From assembly GCA_016210005.1 (NCBI GenBank), contig JACQVA010000152.1:1-39216 (forward strand): a stretch of 39,216 nucleotides of DNA, given 5' to 3'. Below the pieces are notes generated by a model. That model made no database searches. It was given only the letters and a program-made list of their open reading frames with translations, and was not told the origin of the DNA. A program made the position numbers and the translations under genes. Every line of letters begins with the position of its first letter. The stretch's first letter is position 1. Source of the DNA: Deltaproteobacteria bacterium. Lineage in GTDB: Bacteria; Desulfobacterota; Binatia; HRBIN30; JACQVA1. Of the stretch, positions 25,158-36,984 are shown one piece after another.

Positions 25158-25626
25158 CTGCCCACCCTTAGCAGCCGTTGAAAAACGGCGATGCCCTTCG
25201 AGACGCGGCTTCGCAGCCCGTCAGGGCGAGCGGAAAAGTGTTGTGGCAGGAGGACAAACCGCCCATGTTGAGGAGCGCCGTTGAACTAAGCCGCTGCGCG
25301 GCAGCTGGGATCAGTTTTATCACCGCAGCAGTGTGCTCTCTGGCGCAACGTGTCGTCAAGGCGTGACGCGTCGACGGTTCCTGCGGCACTCTGGCACCTC
25401 CCACCCGCCTGCGATGGGCGGAGGCCGCTCACTTCCTACCGACGACTCTTGCCGCGAATGGCTGTGCCGAGCAGCGTCGCCGCGGTGCGCGTACCATCCG
25501 CACTGCGCCCCCGATTTCGCCCTCGCCGGGCCGGCGCACCGCGCGCACCCCCAGACACGTTTCGCTCGGCGGCCTGCCCGTCTCACCCGCTCAGCGCTCC
25601 ACGCACCATCCGCCGCCCCAATTTCC
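25158..25626. other. 469-base non-coding region with a small hairpin
   Basis: I find no gene here. At 25174-25189 GCCGTT and AACGGC form a hairpin closed by a GAAA tetraloop. Just downstream, CCCTTCGAGACGC and GTCAGGGCGAGCGG enclose a GCGGCTTCGC core that can also fold. This looks like a dispersed intergenic palindrome rather than a terminator, because no T run follows. The rest is GC-rich sequence with short frames lacking ribosome binding sites, and may be an eroded cassette. Confidence 0.45.
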
Positions 25627-25772
25627 GCTTAACAGCGATCTGCCAGCGTGTGGCGCCCTGCCTCGTGGCTTCGTTCAACCGCGGTTTGGAGCGACGCTCG
25701 CGCCAGCGCCGCGGCGCGCCCGCCGGCGTCGCGGTTCGCTCGGTCCCTCCAAACCGCTAAGAGTTGTTAGGC
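25627..25772. repeat. attC-like palindromic repeat, copy 1 (left of the toxin-antitoxin pair)
   Basis: The element runs from GCTTAAC (25627-25633) to GTTAGGC (25766-25772), heptamers that fit the integron attC pattern RYYYAAC ... GTTRRRY. Inside, GCGGTTTGGAG (25681-25691) and CTCCAAACCGC (25747-25757) are a perfect 11-base inverted repeat, with GCGACGC/GCGTCGC nested within. Positions 25667-25765 are nearly identical to 26455-26552. Confidence 0.6.
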
Positions 25773-25783
25773 GATTCCTCGGA

Positions 25784-25806
25784 TGGTATGAGGAAGTATC
25801 ATACCA
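25784..25806. promoter_or_regulatory. operator palindrome of the toxin-antitoxin operon
   Basis: TGGTATGA (25784-25791) and TCATACCA (25799-25806) form a perfect inverted repeat around a seven-base spacer. It lies immediately before the AAGGAG of the antitoxin and includes TATCAT, a possible -10 box. This is the expected site for autorepression by the ribbon-helix-helix antitoxin. Confidence 0.7.
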
Positions 25807-25819
25807 AGGAGTCCCCGCT

Positions 25820-26062
25820 ATGCCGGCTGCGAAGGTCGCCATTACCATTGACGAACGCCTTTTGAACCACATCGATCGCCTCGTCGCCCAACGCAAGTTC
25901 CCGAATCGCAGTCGCGCCATCCAAGAGGCCGTCCGTCATCAGCTCGAACGGCTCGATCGCGGCCGGCTCGCTCGCGAGTGCGCCAAGCTGAGCAAATCGG
26001 CTGAACAGAGCATGGCCGACGAAGGATTGGCCGAGGACCTTGAAGAATGGCCAGAATTCTGA
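25820..26062 (+). CDS. ribbon-helix-helix antitoxin
   Basis: The 80-residue protein has an N-terminal ribbon-helix-helix DNA-binding domain (about 4-46): VAITIDERLLNHIDRLVAQ followed by NRSRAIQEAVRHQL. An acidic C-terminal tail (LAEDLEEWPEF) should wrap the toxin. It belongs to the CopG/MazE-like antitoxins that neutralise MazF RNases and repress their own operon. The start is ATG 25820, with AAGGAG at 25806-25811. It overlaps the toxin gene by 16 bases. The whole pair sits between two attC-like repeats, which suggests acquisition as a cassette. Confidence 0.87.
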   Translation: MPAAKVAITIDERLLNHIDRLVAQRKFPNRSRAIQEAVRHQLERLDRGRLARECAKLSKSAEQSMADEGLAEDLEEWPEF

Positions 26063-26385
26063 GGGGCGACATCGTTTGGGCCAATCTGAATCCCGTGGTT
26101 GGCCATGAGCAGGCGGGCCGCCGCCCAGTGGTGGTCCTCAGCGCCGACCTATTCAACGAGCACTCTGGCACGGTCATCGCGATGGCGCTCACCAGCCAGC
26201 CCCAGCGGGCCGGGTTTCCTCTCGTTCTGGAACTCGAGTCGGTGAACGTCGGGAAACCGACTTGGGTCAAGATCAGCCAAGTTCGCACGCTCTCTACGCG
26301 TCGCCTCGGCAAGAAGCTTGGTCGCGTTTCGCCCGACGAACTCCAGCGGCTTGTCGAAGGTCTCAACGACATCATTTCCGCCTAA
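26047..26385 (+). CDS. MazF/PemK-family endoribonuclease toxin
   Basis: The 112-residue toxin has the MazF fold. GDIVWANLNPVVGHEQAG (7-24) carries the substrate loop, RRPVVVLS (25-32) the catalytic arginine strand, then TVIAMALTSQPQR. KISQVRTLSTRRLGKKLG holds the conserved late segment with the catalytic Thr/Ser region. MazF enzymes cut mRNA at short sequence motifs; the motif here cannot be predicted. It starts inside the antitoxin gene (ATG 26047). Its TAA stop (26383-26385) lies within the GCCTAAC heptamer of the following repeat, an arrangement typical of integron gene cassettes. Confidence 0.9.
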   Translation: MARILRGDIVWANLNPVVGHEQAGRRPVVVLSADLFNEHSGTVIAMALTSQPQRAGFPLVLELESVNVGKPTWVKISQVRTLSTRRLGKKLGRVSPDELQRLVEGLNDIISA

Positions 26386-26556
26386 CGGCGTGCGCTTGAG
26401 CCGCGGGTGGCGGGGTTGGGCTGGTGGCGAGCCGGCTCGAAGCGCCAGTTTCGCGGCTTCGCTCAACCGCGCTTGGAGCGACGCTCGCGCCAACGTCCCG
26501 GCGCACCCGCCCACGTCGCGCTTCGCTCGGTCGTTCCAAACCGCTAAGAGTTAGCC
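26380..26556. repeat. attC-like palindromic repeat, copy 2 (right of the toxin-antitoxin pair)
   Basis: It runs from GCCTAAC (26380-26386, overlapping the toxin stop) to GTTAGCC (26550-26556). The segment 26455-26552 repeats copy 1 with few differences and keeps the palindrome arms GCGCTTGGAGCGACG and CGTTCCAAACCGC. The left heptamer fits the attC rule; the right one deviates at one base. The remainder up to 26630 shows nothing further. Confidence 0.58.
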
Positions 26557-26630
26557 TTTCCCACGTCTCTAGCGCGGAACGCGCCGGTACAGTATGGGAG
26601 CGGTGGCGGCTGTGCCGCCGCGACGCTACC

Positions 26631-28181
26631 ATGCCCGGAATCGCCACTGAGCATCTCGAGTTGCTCTACGACGTGAGCCGCTCGTTACACGCACTCATCG
26701 AGTTGGACGACTTGTTACCGTCGGTGGTGGCAAAGACCAAGGAGCTGCTGCGGGCCGAGGGCTGCTCGGTGATCCTGCTCGACGAGACCGGGCGCGAGCT
26801 TTACTTCCCGTACGTCAGCCCGGAGAACCCCACCGTCGCCGATCGCTTGCGCCAGCTGCGTATGCCGGCGGACAAGGGGATCGCCGGCGCGGTGGTACAA
26901 ACCGGGCGCTCGCTGTTGGTACCAGATGCTCGACGCGACCCCCGCTTCTACTCCGAGGCCGACCAACAAACCGGCGGCGAAACGCGCTCGCTCCTGTGCG
27001 CACCTCTGCGCACGCAACACGGCATCATCGGTGTAATAGAGTGCGTCAACAAGCGCCAAGGCAGTTTCGCGCAAGCCGATCTGACCTTTCTTGAAGCCCT
27101 GGCCGGCAGCATGGCGGTGGCAATCGAGAACGCGCGCTTGTACCATAGCCTCAAACTATCCGAAGCCCGCCTGCGCGACGAGGTGACACTGCTGGCGCGC
27201 GAACGGCCGGTGCGCTACCGCTTCGCCGAAATCGTCGGCAACAGCGCGGCGATGGAAAAGGTCTTTCGTCTGATCGAAAGCGCCATCGGTTCTCCCATCA
27301 CGGTGCTATTGCAGGGAGAAACCGGCAGCGGCAAGGAGCTGGTCGCCCGCGCGATCCACTACGAAGGCCCCCGCAAGGATAAGCCTTTCGTGGCCGTCAA
27401 TTGCGGCGCGTTTACCGAGAGCCTGCTCGAGAGCGAGCTGTTCGGCTACCGCAAGGGGGCGTTCACCGGCGCCAATACCGACAAGCGCGGCCTGTTCGAG
27501 GCCGCCGACGGCGGCACCATTCTTCTTGATGAAATCGGCGACACCCCGGCCACCACGCAGGTGAAATTGCTCCGGGTGCTCGAGCGCGGCGAGTTCATCC
27601 CGGTCGGCGACACCCAGGTACGCCGGGTCAACACGCGCGTGATCTCCGCCAGCAACAAAGACCTGCGGCAGGAAGTGCGCGCGGGGCGCTTTCGCGAAGA
27701 CCTCTATTACCGCCTAAACGCCTTCCCGATCTACGTCCCGCCACTGCGTGAACGGCGCGAGGACATCCCCTTGCTGATCGCCCACCTGCTCAAGCGGCTT
27801 ACCCAGAAGTGGGGCGGGCACGATGTCGCCGTGGCTCCCGAAGCGGTCGAGTGTCTCCTCCGCTACCCCTGGCCCGGTAACGTGCGCGAGCTGGAGCACG
27901 AACTCGAACGCGCCGTGACCTTGGGCGGAGAGTCACGGGTGCTTGGACCGGAGCATTTCTCCGAGCGCATCATCGTTGCCGGCACCACCGCCGGACGAGT
28001 CCGGCTGGGCGGCTCGCTCAAGCAGGCTCGCGACGCGTTCGAGAAGGAGTACGTCGCCCACGTACTGCGAACCCACAAGGGGAACGTCTCACACGCCGCG
28101 CGGGCATTGGGGATCAGCAGGGTGATGCTGCAAAAGAAGATGAAGGACTTCGGTCTGCGCTCGCCCTCCGTTGGGCATTGA
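26631..28181 (+). CDS. sigma-54-dependent transcriptional activator (GAF-AAA+-Fis)
   Basis: This 516-residue enhancer-binding protein has a GAF sensor domain at about 18-168 ([12 protein letters not shown] ... [12 protein letters not shown]) and a linker helix. The AAA+ domain (about 199-430) has Walker A GETGSGKE (229-236), the sigma-54 contact loop GAFTGA (276-281), Walker [12 protein letters not shown] and [19 protein letters not shown] Fis-type HTH ends the protein ([20 protein letters not shown]). All motifs needed to activate sigma-54 polymerase are intact; the GAF ligand is unknown. ATG 26631 lacks a good ribosome binding site, and the open frame upstream runs through the cassette repeat. 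An inverted repeat and a -24/-12 promoter follow the stop, so the genes at 28395 and 28533 are its likely targets. Confidence 0.9.
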   Translation: MPGIATEHLELLYDVSRSLHALIELDDLLPSVVAKTKELLRAEGCSVILLDETGRELYFPYVSPENPTVADRLRQLRMPADKGIAGAVVQTGRSLLVPDARRDPRFYSEADQQTGGETRSLLCAPLRTQHGIIGVIECVNKRQGSFAQADLTFLEALAGSMAVAIENARLYHSLKLSEARLRDEVTLLARERPVRYRFAEIVGNSAAMEKVFRLIESAIGSPITVLLQGETGSGKELVARAIHYEGPRKDKPFVAVNCGAFTESLLESELFGYRKGAFTGANTDKRGLFEAADGGTILLDEIGDTPATTQVKLLRVLERGEFIPVGDTQVRRVNTRVISASNKDLRQEVRAGRFREDLYYRLNAFPIYVPPLRERREDIPLLIAHLLKRLTQKWGGHDVAVAPEAVECLLRYPWPGNVRELEHELERAVTLGGESRVLGPEHFSERIIVAGTTAGRVRLGGSLKQARDAFEKEYVAHVLRTHKGNVSHAARALGISRVMLQKKMKDFGLRSPSVGH

Positions 28182-28246
28182 GCTGCCAACTTTCTTAAGC
28201 AGCTAACTTGCGCTAGCACCCGGCCAAGAGCTCTAGATCCGCGCCA

Positions 28247-28266
28247 CTGCCGCCCGCTTGCGGCAG
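28247..28266. promoter_or_regulatory. inverted repeat, possible enhancer site of the sigma-54 activator
   Basis: CTGCCGC (28247-28253) and GCGGCAG (28260-28266) are a perfect inverted repeat with a six-base spacer. Its centre lies about 120 bases before the predicted start of the sigma-54 promoter, where enhancer sites usually sit. No T run follows, so a terminator is unlikely. Confidence 0.5.
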
Positions 28267-28351
28267 ACCCGCATAGAAAACTTTGCAGATGGCCGGTGCT
28301 GCGCCGGCGCGCCTTCGCATTACTTGCCCCGCTGTAATTGGCACCACCGTG

Positions 28352-28366
28352 TGGCACCGCACTTGC
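28352..28366 (+). promoter_or_regulatory. sigma-54 promoter (-24/-12)
   Basis: TGGCAC at 28352-28357 and TTGC at 28363-28366 have the exact GG-to-GC spacing of ten bases. The match to TGGCAC-N5-TTGC is complete. The start site would be near 28378, a few bases before AGGAGG of the 31-codon gene. It is 171 bases after the stop of the sigma-54 activator. Confidence 0.8.
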
Positions 28367-28394
28367 GAGCGTCAACGGTCAGGAGGTGACAACG

Positions 28395-28490
28395 ATGGCG
28401 CTCGACATGACTGCACAATTGGCTCCGGTGCTCTGGGTGATGGTGGCGATGATGGTGGTGTCCGGAGCATCGCTGTTGTTGCACCGCTGA
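28395..28490 (+). CDS. 31-residue single-pass membrane peptide
   Basis: This very small gene is supported by position rather than similarity: a sigma-54 promoter, AGGAGGTGA eight bases before ATG 28395, and a clean stop at 28490. The peptide (MALDMTAQLAPVLW, then VMVAMMVVSGASLLLHR) is almost entirely one membrane helix with several Met residues. Such peptides often bind and adjust larger membrane proteins, but nothing here says which. The next small membrane-protein gene starts 42 bases downstream. Confidence 0.6.
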   Translation: MALDMTAQLAPVLWVMVAMMVVSGASLLLHR

Positions 28491-28532
28491 AGCAGAGCGG
28501 CGACAAGCTTCAACTAGAGAAAGGGGCGGATC

Positions 28533-28778
28533 ATGTTCCCAATTCCGCAGGTATTCACACTGCCCGTTCTAGCCGGTATCGGCAGCGCTGGCGCTGACTG
28601 GCCAAGCATTGGCGCTCTTCTGGGTTGGTTTCTCGTCGCGGCGCTGGTGGGTTCGGCCTTAGGCCTGCTGCGCGAAGGCAGCCGGGCGACCCGGGTGATC
28701 GAGCAGGTTACGCCGCAACAGGCCCTGCCCAGCAACACGCATTTGCATGTAGACCAGAGCCACCCCGAGGCGGCCTAA
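28533..28778 (+). CDS. 81-residue membrane protein, second gene of the sigma-54 unit
   Basis: I do not recognise the protein. It has hydrophobic stretches at about 6-22 (QVFTLPVLAGIGSAGA) and 25-46 (IGALLGWFLVAALVGSALGLL). A polar tail (REGSRATRVIEQVTPQQALPSNTHLHVDQSHPEAA, positions about 47-81) follows, likely in the periplasm or cytosol. AAAGGGGCGG precedes ATG 28533. It follows the 31-residue peptide gene and shares its promoter. The frame stays open for about 90 codons after the TAA stop, and that stretch reads like a protein (see the next entry). Confidence 0.62.
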   Translation: MFPIPQVFTLPVLAGIGSAGADWPSIGALLGWFLVAALVGSALGLLREGSRATRVIEQVTPQQALPSNTHLHVDQSHPEAA

Positions 28779-28914
28779 ACCAGCGCCGGCTTCGAGCCGG
28801 TCTACGAATACCGTGACGAAAAGGATTCCGGCACCAAGGATCTCAACGATCCGGAGGGGCTAGTCATCTGGGTCTCAGCGCTGGCAGTTGCGACCGAGGC
28901 GCTAAACCGCCTGT
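28779..28914 (+). pseudogene. possible in-frame gene remnant beyond a TAA stop
   Basis: Directly after the stop of the 81-residue gene, and in the same frame, 28782-28920 reads SAGFEPVYEYRDEKD, then SGTKDLNDPEGLVIWVSALA and [13 protein letters not shown]. It has no start codon of its own, and the frame runs on into the antisense of the kinase gene without a natural end. The other two frames close. The composition is protein-like, with a membrane-type helix, so it may be the end of a once longer gene cut off by a nonsense change and by the neighbouring kinase gene. A hairpin, CCGGCT/AGCCGG, lies at its start. Confidence 0.35.
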
Positions 28915-31911
28915 TCAAGTCAGGCCCGGTTGCTGATTGCCCAGGCGCTCGATCAGCTCGAAGAGCTTGGCGGCATCAACCGGTTTGGAGATGTAAGCGT
29001 CCATGCCGGCGGCCAGACAGCGTTGCTCGTCGCCCTTCATGGCGTGGGCGGTAATGGCGATGATCGGCACACGACGCGCTTTCGTATTTCGGATTGTGGA
29101 TTGCGCATTGACCATTTCGGATTGCGGGCTCTCAATTGCGGATTGCCGATCGTAGGACTGCTCGCGGCGGCGGATTTCGGCGGTGGCTTCGAGGCCGTCC
29201 ATCTCCGGCATTTGCACGTCCATCAGCACCAAGTCCACTGCTTCAGCTGCATGCGCCGCCACCGCCTCGCCGCCGTTGGTCGCAGTCAGCACCTCGTGGC
29301 CGCGCTTTTCGAGCAGGCGCACGATCAGCTTGCGATTGACCGGGTTGTCTTCCGCGACCAGCACACGCAGCCGTTTCGATTGCGGACCTCCGATGGCCGA
29401 TTGCGGATTGCGGACCGCGGCTTGCCGGCCGTTCGGCGGGGCGGTTGCCTCCACGGCGGCCGCCAACGCCGCGGTGAAACGAAAGGTGCTGCCGCGGCCG
29501 GGCGCGCTCTCGACCCAGATCCGCCCGCCCATCATGCTCACCAGCTGTTTGCAAATGGCCAGCCCCAGCCCGGTGCCGCCGTGCTTGCGCGTGGTCGAGC
29601 CGTCGGCTTGCTCGAAGGCGTTGAAGATCGCCTCGTGCTTGTCCGCGGCGATGCCGATCCCGGTGTCGTGAACTGCGAAGCGCAGTTGAACCAGAGGCTG
29701 GAGGCTGGAGGCTGGGGGTTGGGTACCGGCGACTTCGACAGTTATCTCGCCGCCGGGTTGGGTGAACTTGATGGCGTTGCCGATCAGGTTGACCAGGATC
29801 TGTCGCAACCGCCCGGGGTCGCCAATCAAGTGGGCCGGCAGGCCTTGGTCAAGCCGGCAGGAAAGCGTCAGCTCCTTGTGGCGTGCCTGCGCCGCGAGAG
29901 GCAGCAGCGTGCGCTCGACGCACTCGCGCAAGTCGAAGGGGATGCCTTCGAGTTCGAGCTTGCCGGCTTCAATCTTGGAGAAATCGAGCAGGTCGTTGAG
30001 CAGGGCCAGCAATGAATCGCCGGAAGACTTGACCAGTTCGAGGTACTCGCGCTGCTCCACGGTCAAGCCGGTGTGCAGCACCAGATCGGTCATGCCGAGG
30101 ATGCCGTTCATGGGGGTGCGGATTTCGTGGCTGACGTTGGCGAGGAATTCGCTCTTGGCGCGGTTGGCGGTTTCGGCGGCATCCTTGGCACGTTGCAGCT
30201 CGGCTTCCGCTCGCTTGCGGGCGGTGATGTCGCGGGCGATGCCTTGCACGCCGACAGGTTGGCCGTCCTGGTAGATGATGCGGCTGTGCAACTCGACCGT
30301 CAGGCGGTGGCCGTCCTTATGAAGGAGATCGAGTTCGTAGGCAGACGAGGGCTCGCCGGCCAGCTTGCGCCGCGTGGCCTCGATCGCCCGCGCAATATGC
30401 TCGGGAGCCACGATATCCCGCGCGTTCGCCGCCAGCGCCTCCTCCTGGGTGTAGCCGGTCAAGCGCTCGGCGGCGCGGTTGATCGAGGTGAAGTTCCAAT
30501 TCAGGTCCTGGGTGTAGACCATGTCGCTGGCGTTCTCGAACAGCTCGCGAAAGCGCTCTTCGCTTTCGCGCAGCGCCGCCTGGACGCGCTGGCGCTCGGT
30601 GACGTCGCGTGAGTTGATGACCACCGGCCCGAAGCTCGAGCCCTCGGGTAGCGCCGTAGCCAAGGTTTCCACCAGCCGCCAGGAGCCGTCGCGGTGGCGC
30701 AGCCGAATCAGCAGCGGCTGCTCGTCACCGACTCCGGTGAGCCGCCGAGTAAAGCCGTTCAGCGCGTGCTCGTGATCGTCCGCGTGCACGAACTCGAAGA
30801 TGTTGTGGCCGACCATGGCCTCGGCCGGATGGCCCATGAGCCGCGCCCCTGACGGGCTTTGGTAGCGTATGGTGCCGTCGGCCTCGACGACGGTGATGAG
30901 ATCGGAGGCATTCTCGATGAGCGCGCGGAAACTGCGCTCGCTGCGGCGCAGCGCTTCCTCGGCATCATGGCGGGCGGTGACGTCGCGCGCAACGGCGACG
31001 ATTTCCTGCACCGCGCCGTCGCTGGCGGCGCGCACGCCGCGGCCGGTGACTTCGATCCACACGTAGCTGTCGTCTTTGCGCCGGGTGCGGAAGCTACCGG
31101 TGATGCTGCGGGCAGATTGCAGCGCATTGAGCGCGCGGCCGGCACCTGCCAGTTCCTCGGGATGGCCGAGCTCGGTGAGGCTGCGGCCCACGAGTTCGTC
31201 GGGCTCGTACCCTAACAGCTGCCGGCAGGCGGGCGAGACGTACAACAGCCGGCCTTCCGGAGTGCAGCGGAAGATGATGTCGTTGGCGTTTTCCGCCATC
31301 AGCCGGTAGCGTTCCTCGCTGGTGCGCAGCGCGCTGTCGCGCGCATCGATGGCAGCGCGATTGCGATCGAGCTCGAAAGTGACGTAGAGCGAGGCCACCC
31401 AAGCGATCGCCAGCGCCACCGCCGGGTATCCGATCACGGCGCTGTGGTTGCCGGTTACGCTAACCAGGTTCCACAGCAGCGCGGCCGCGGCCGCCAACAC
31501 CGAAAGCAGCTGGGCCGTTAGCCCCCACGGCATCAGCGCCGCCGAGGCCAGCGCCACTACCGTAAACGCCAGCGGTGTTGAGGTAACGTCCCCGCGTACG
31601 ATTGCCGAGCCGGCGGTCATGGCGTAGAGGCTGCTCACCGCCAGCACCGTCAGCGGCACCGCGCGCGGCCAGTTAGCCGGCCGCTGGAGCGCCAAGCGCA
31701 CGGTTGCAAGAATGCCGACCTCGATCAGCTTGATGAGATACAGATGCCACAGCTCCGCCCGCATCAGTCGGATGTCGCGCACCGCGTACAACGCCAGCGC
31801 GAACAACATGACCCAGAACACCGCGTTGAAACGCTCGGCTACCAGACGGTCGGTGCGCTCGCGCAGCGGCGGGCGCCGGCGGATGGGCTTGGTTTTCGGC
31901 ATAGCCGGCAC
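28915..31911 (-). CDS. hybrid sensor histidine kinase, third in tandem (3 PAS)
   Basis: The 998-residue inner-membrane kinase has about six membrane helices (30-180) and three PAS domains (about 200-315, 328-440, 453-565). HisKA has H595 in [12 protein letters not shown]. HATPase has NAIKFTQ, DTGIGI and GGTGLGLAI (712-815). The C-terminal receiver (about 848-990) has the phospho-Asp D898 in [11 protein letters not shown]. It lacks an Hpt domain, so it needs the separate Hpt proteins of the operon for relay. Its start is GTG 31911, overlapping the TAG of the previous gene, or ATG 31902. Its sensor half resembles the first kinase of the row, while its kinase core is closest to the second. Repeat-encoded insertions occur at about 728-739, 826-845 and 918-945. 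Confidence 0.9.
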   Translation of the reverse strand: MPAMPKTKPIRRRPPLRERTDRLVAERFNAVFWVMLFALALYAVRDIRLMRAELWHLYLIKLIEVGILATVRLALQRPANWPRAVPLTVLAVSSLYAMTAGSAIVRGDVTSTPLAFTVVALASAALMPWGLTAQLLSVLAAAAALLWNLVSVTGNHSAVIGYPAVALAIAWVASLYVTFELDRNRAAIDARDSALRTSEERYRLMAENANDIIFRCTPEGRLLYVSPACRQLLGYEPDELVGRSLTELGHPEELAGAGRALNALQSARSITGSFRTRRKDDSYVWIEVTGRGVRAASDGAVQEIVAVARDVTARHDAEEALRRSERSFRALIENASDLITVVEADGTIRYQSPSGARLMGHPAEAMVGHNIFEFVHADDHEHALNGFTRRLTGVGDEQPLLIRLRHRDGSWRLVETLATALPEGSSFGPVVINSRDVTERQRVQAALRESEERFRELFENASDMVYTQDLNWNFTSINRAAERLTGYTQEEALAANARDIVAPEHIARAIEATRRKLAGEPSSAYELDLLHKDGHRLTVELHSRIIYQDGQPVGVQGIARDITARKRAEAELQRAKDAAETANRAKSEFLANVSHEIRTPMNGILGMTDLVLHTGLTVEQREYLELVKSSGDSLLALLNDLLDFSKIEAGKLELEGIPFDLRECVERTLLPLAAQARHKELTLSCRLDQGLPAHLIGDPGRLRQILVNLIGNAIKFTQPGGEITVEVAGTQPPASSLQPLVQLRFAVHDTGIGIAADKHEAIFNAFEQADGSTTRKHGGTGLGLAICKQLVSMMGGRIWVESAPGRGSTFRFTAALAAAVEATAPPNGRQAAVRNPQSAIGGPQSKRLRVLVAEDNPVNRKLIVRLLEKRGHEVLTATNGGEAVAAHAAEAVDLVLMDVQMPEMDGLEATAEIRRREQSYDRQSAIESPQSEMVNAQSTIRNTKARRVPIIAITAHAMKGDEQRCLAAGMDAYISKPVDAAKLFELIERLGNQQPGLT
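29077..29160. repeat. GATTGCGGA-type repeat inside the receiver domain, third kinase
   Basis: Imperfect units of GATTGCGGA encode residues 918-945 ([18 protein letters not shown]), in the loop between the third helix and fourth strand of the receiver. Confidence 0.8.
29377..29436. repeat. GATTGCGGA-type repeat in the kinase-receiver linker, third kinase
   Basis: Units of GATTGCGGA encode residues 826-845 ([16 protein letters not shown]) between the ATPase domain and the receiver. Confidence 0.8.
29695..29730. repeat. GGCTGGA-type repeat in the ATPase domain, third kinase
   Basis: Tandem GGCTGGA units encode [12 protein letters not shown] (728-739) between the strand ITVEV and LRFAVHDTG. Confidence 0.75.
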
Positions 31912-34270
31912 TATGCGGCAGCCATCAGCCGCTCGATTTCCGCGAACAGATCCTTGCTCTTGAACGGTTTGGCGAGATACCCATCCATGCCCGCGGCCAA
32001 ACAGCGCTCGCGATCACCGTTCATGGCGTGAGCGGTAACGGCGACGATCGGCAGGTGAGCCGATTGCGGACCTCCCGTTGCGGATTGCGGATTGCAGGAT
32101 TGCTCGCGGCGCCTGATCTCGGCGGTGGCTTCGAGGCCGTCCATTTCGGGCATCTGAATATCCATCAGCACCAGGTCGAACGGCTCACGTTCGACCGCCG
32201 CCATTGCCTCGCGGCCGTTGAGCGCGGTGGCCACGGCGTAGCCGCGCTTCTCCAGCAAGCTCACCACCAGCTTCTGATTGACGAGATTATCCTCGGCCAC
32301 CAGCACGCGCAGCCGCTTCGATTGCGGGCTCTCCCTTGCGGATTTCGGATTGCCGATTTCCGCTTGCGGATTGCGCACTGAGGGTTGTGATCCGTTGGAG
32401 CCGCAATTCGCAGTTGCGACTGCCCCGTCCGTGAATGCGGCGGTGAAATGGAACGTGCTGCCGCGGCCCGGCTCGCTTGCTACCCAGATGCGCCCGCCCA
32501 TTAGCTCCACCAGTCGCTTGCTGATGGCCAAACCCAACCCGCTGCCGCCATAGCGGCGGGCCGCTGACCCGTCGGCTTGCTCGAAAGCACCGAATATCAC
32601 CGCTTGCTTCTCCGGGGCAATGCCGATGCCGGTGTCGTGAACTGCGAAGCGCAGTTCAATCCTAGGCTGCAGGTTGGAGGGTCGAGGCTCGCCGCCGCCG
32701 ACCGCGCACTGATCAAGGCCGACTTCAACCGTTACCTCGCCGCCGGCTTGGGTGAACTTGATGGCGTTGCCGATCAGGTTGACTAGGATCTGCCGCAAGC
32801 GTCCGGGATCACCGAGCAGATGAGCCGGTAGCTCCGCGCCCAGCCGGCACGAGAGCGCCAGCCCTTTGTGGTTCGCCTGCGCCGCCAGCGGCTGCAGTGT
32901 GTGCTCGACGCACTGGCGTAAGTCGAAGGGGATGGATTCCAGTTCGAGCTTGCCGGCCTCGATCTTGGAGAAGTCCAACAGATCGTTGATGACCTCCAGC
33001 AGCGCATCGCCGGAGGACCTGACCAGGTCGAGGTATTCGCGTTGTTCGGCGCGCAGCGGGGTTTGCAGCGCTAGTTCGGTCATACCGAGGATGGCGTTCA
33101 TCGGGGTGCGCAGCTCGTGACTCATATTGGCGAGGAACTCGCTCTTGGCGCGGTTGCCAGCCTCGGCCGCTTCCTTGGCCCGAGTCAATTCCTCGGTGGC
33201 GCGGGTATGCTCGGTGACGTCTTGGCCCATGGCTAGACCGGCGAAGACCTTACCGTCCTCGTCCGCGACCGGCAGGGTGTGAATCAGGTAACGCCGATCG
33301 CTGTAGTCGGCCTCGTGCACCTGGGCGTTGCCGGCCAGCGCGGCGCGGTAATAGGGCTCGAGTGTGTCACAGTCGGCGGCCGGGAAAACCTCGCGCGGCG
33401 TGTGGCCTTCGATCTGCTCGGGAGTCAAGCCGTTGAGTGCCAGCTTCTCGCCGCCGGCTACCAGATAGCGCAGGTTATGGTCAAACAAGAGCAGGACGCC
33501 GTTGGGAAAGTTCTGCGCCACGGTGCGATGCAGGTGCTCGCTGCGCTGCAACGCGGTTTCCGCCTGTTTGCGGCTGCCGATGTCCACCGAGATGCCGAGG
33601 ATACCGATGACCTGGCCGCTTTGGTCCCGGTAAGGTGCTTTGGTCGAGAGATAGGTTCGCATCACCCCGGCCACCGGTCCCGCCTCCTCGATCGTCATCG
33701 GGCAGCCGTCGGCCAGCACCCGGCGGTCGTTTGCCATGATGGCAGCGGCGACCTCGGGAAGGAATAGCGCGGTGTCATCCTGGCCCAATATCTCGCCGGC
33801 GGACTTCTCGACCAAGCGGGCCAGAGCGGAATTGATCATGATATACCGGCCCTGTACGTCCTTCACGTAGGCGAGATCGGGGGTGCCTTCTATGATCGCA
33901 TGCAGCAGGTTGTGGCCTTCGACCAAGCGCGCCTCGGCGCGAGCGCTGCGCGCTAGAAGGGCGGCGACGACCCATAGGACCAGTATGCCGCTGCTGCGGT
34001 TGAAGATGGCGGCGCCGAGCGGACCGGGTGGCGAATAGAACAATCCCACGACCACGAGCACGGTAACTACGGCGGCGTAGTGTAGAGGGCGGCGCAAAGA
34101 GCTCGAGGTCAGCACCAGCGGTAGCGCGTACAAGGCCCAGTCGGCGATGCCCAGCGGCGTCAACAAGTCGAAAACGAAGATGCCGGCGGTCAGTAGCGCG
34201 ATAACCGCCGGCAACCAGCGCACGCTGGCCGTCGGCCAATGGCTGAGTGAACCTGGGTGCTGAGCAGTGG

Positions 34271-34274
<4 letters not shown>
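31911..34274 (-). CDS. hybrid sensor histidine kinase, second in tandem (2 PAS)
   Basis: From ATG 34274 the protein has 787 residues; residue numbers below count from GTG 34283. About four membrane helices (22-112) are followed by PAS domains at about 122-240 (IIEGTPDLAYVKDVQGRY) and 250-360. HisKA has H389 in NMSHELRTPMNA. HATPase has NAIKFTQ, DTGIGI and GGSGLGLAI. The receiver has D708 in LMDIQMPEMDG. The sensor half differs from those of its two neighbours. ATG 34274 is preferred because it overlaps the previous stop as ATGA. There is no Hpt domain. Repeat-encoded insertions lie at about 522-541, 627-656 and 728-742, the same three places as in the other kinases. It ends at TAG 31911, touching the next start. 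Confidence 0.9.
32058..32102. repeat. GATTGCGGA-type repeat inside the receiver domain, second kinase
   Basis: Units of GATTGCGGA encode QSCNPQSATGGPQSA (728-742) in the same receiver loop as in the other kinases; this is the shortest copy. Confidence 0.8.
32316..32405. repeat. GATTGCGGA-type repeat in the kinase-receiver linker, second kinase
   Basis: Imperfect units, some with GATTTCGGA or GATTGCCGA, encode residues 627-656 (PSVRNPQAEIGNPKSARE). Confidence 0.8.
32661..32720. repeat. GGCTGGA-related repeat in the ATPase domain, second kinase
   Basis: A decayed version of the GGCTGGA repeat encodes residues 522-541 (GLDQCAVGGGEPRPSNLQPR) at the same ATPase loop. Confidence 0.55.
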
Positions 34275-36955
<2,681 letters not shown>

Positions 36956-36984
36956 ACGCGTGCGGGGGGCGGTATCAGCCGGAG

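Noticed and set aside
25174-25189. GAAA-loop hairpin considered as a terminator of the zincin operon
   Set aside because: No T run follows on either strand; it fits a dispersed palindrome better.
26424-26630. N-terminal extension of the sigma-54 activator frame
   Set aside because: It passes through the attC-like repeat and yields Arg/Ser-rich sequence; the GAF domain begins after ATG 26631.
28339-28353. A second TGGCAC box upstream of the sigma-54 promoter
   Set aside because: The -12 position reads TGTG rather than TTGC, so it does not make a complete promoter.
29077-29160. GATTGCGGA arrays considered as protein-binding sites or insertion sequences
   Set aside because: They are in frame, short, lack terminal repeats and occur at matching loops of three paralogues.
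28930-30015. A 361-codon plus-strand frame and similar frames opposite the kinases (34247-35281, 35678-36952)
   Set aside because: They mirror the kinase genes codon by codon and have no domains; antisense shadows of GC-rich coding DNA.
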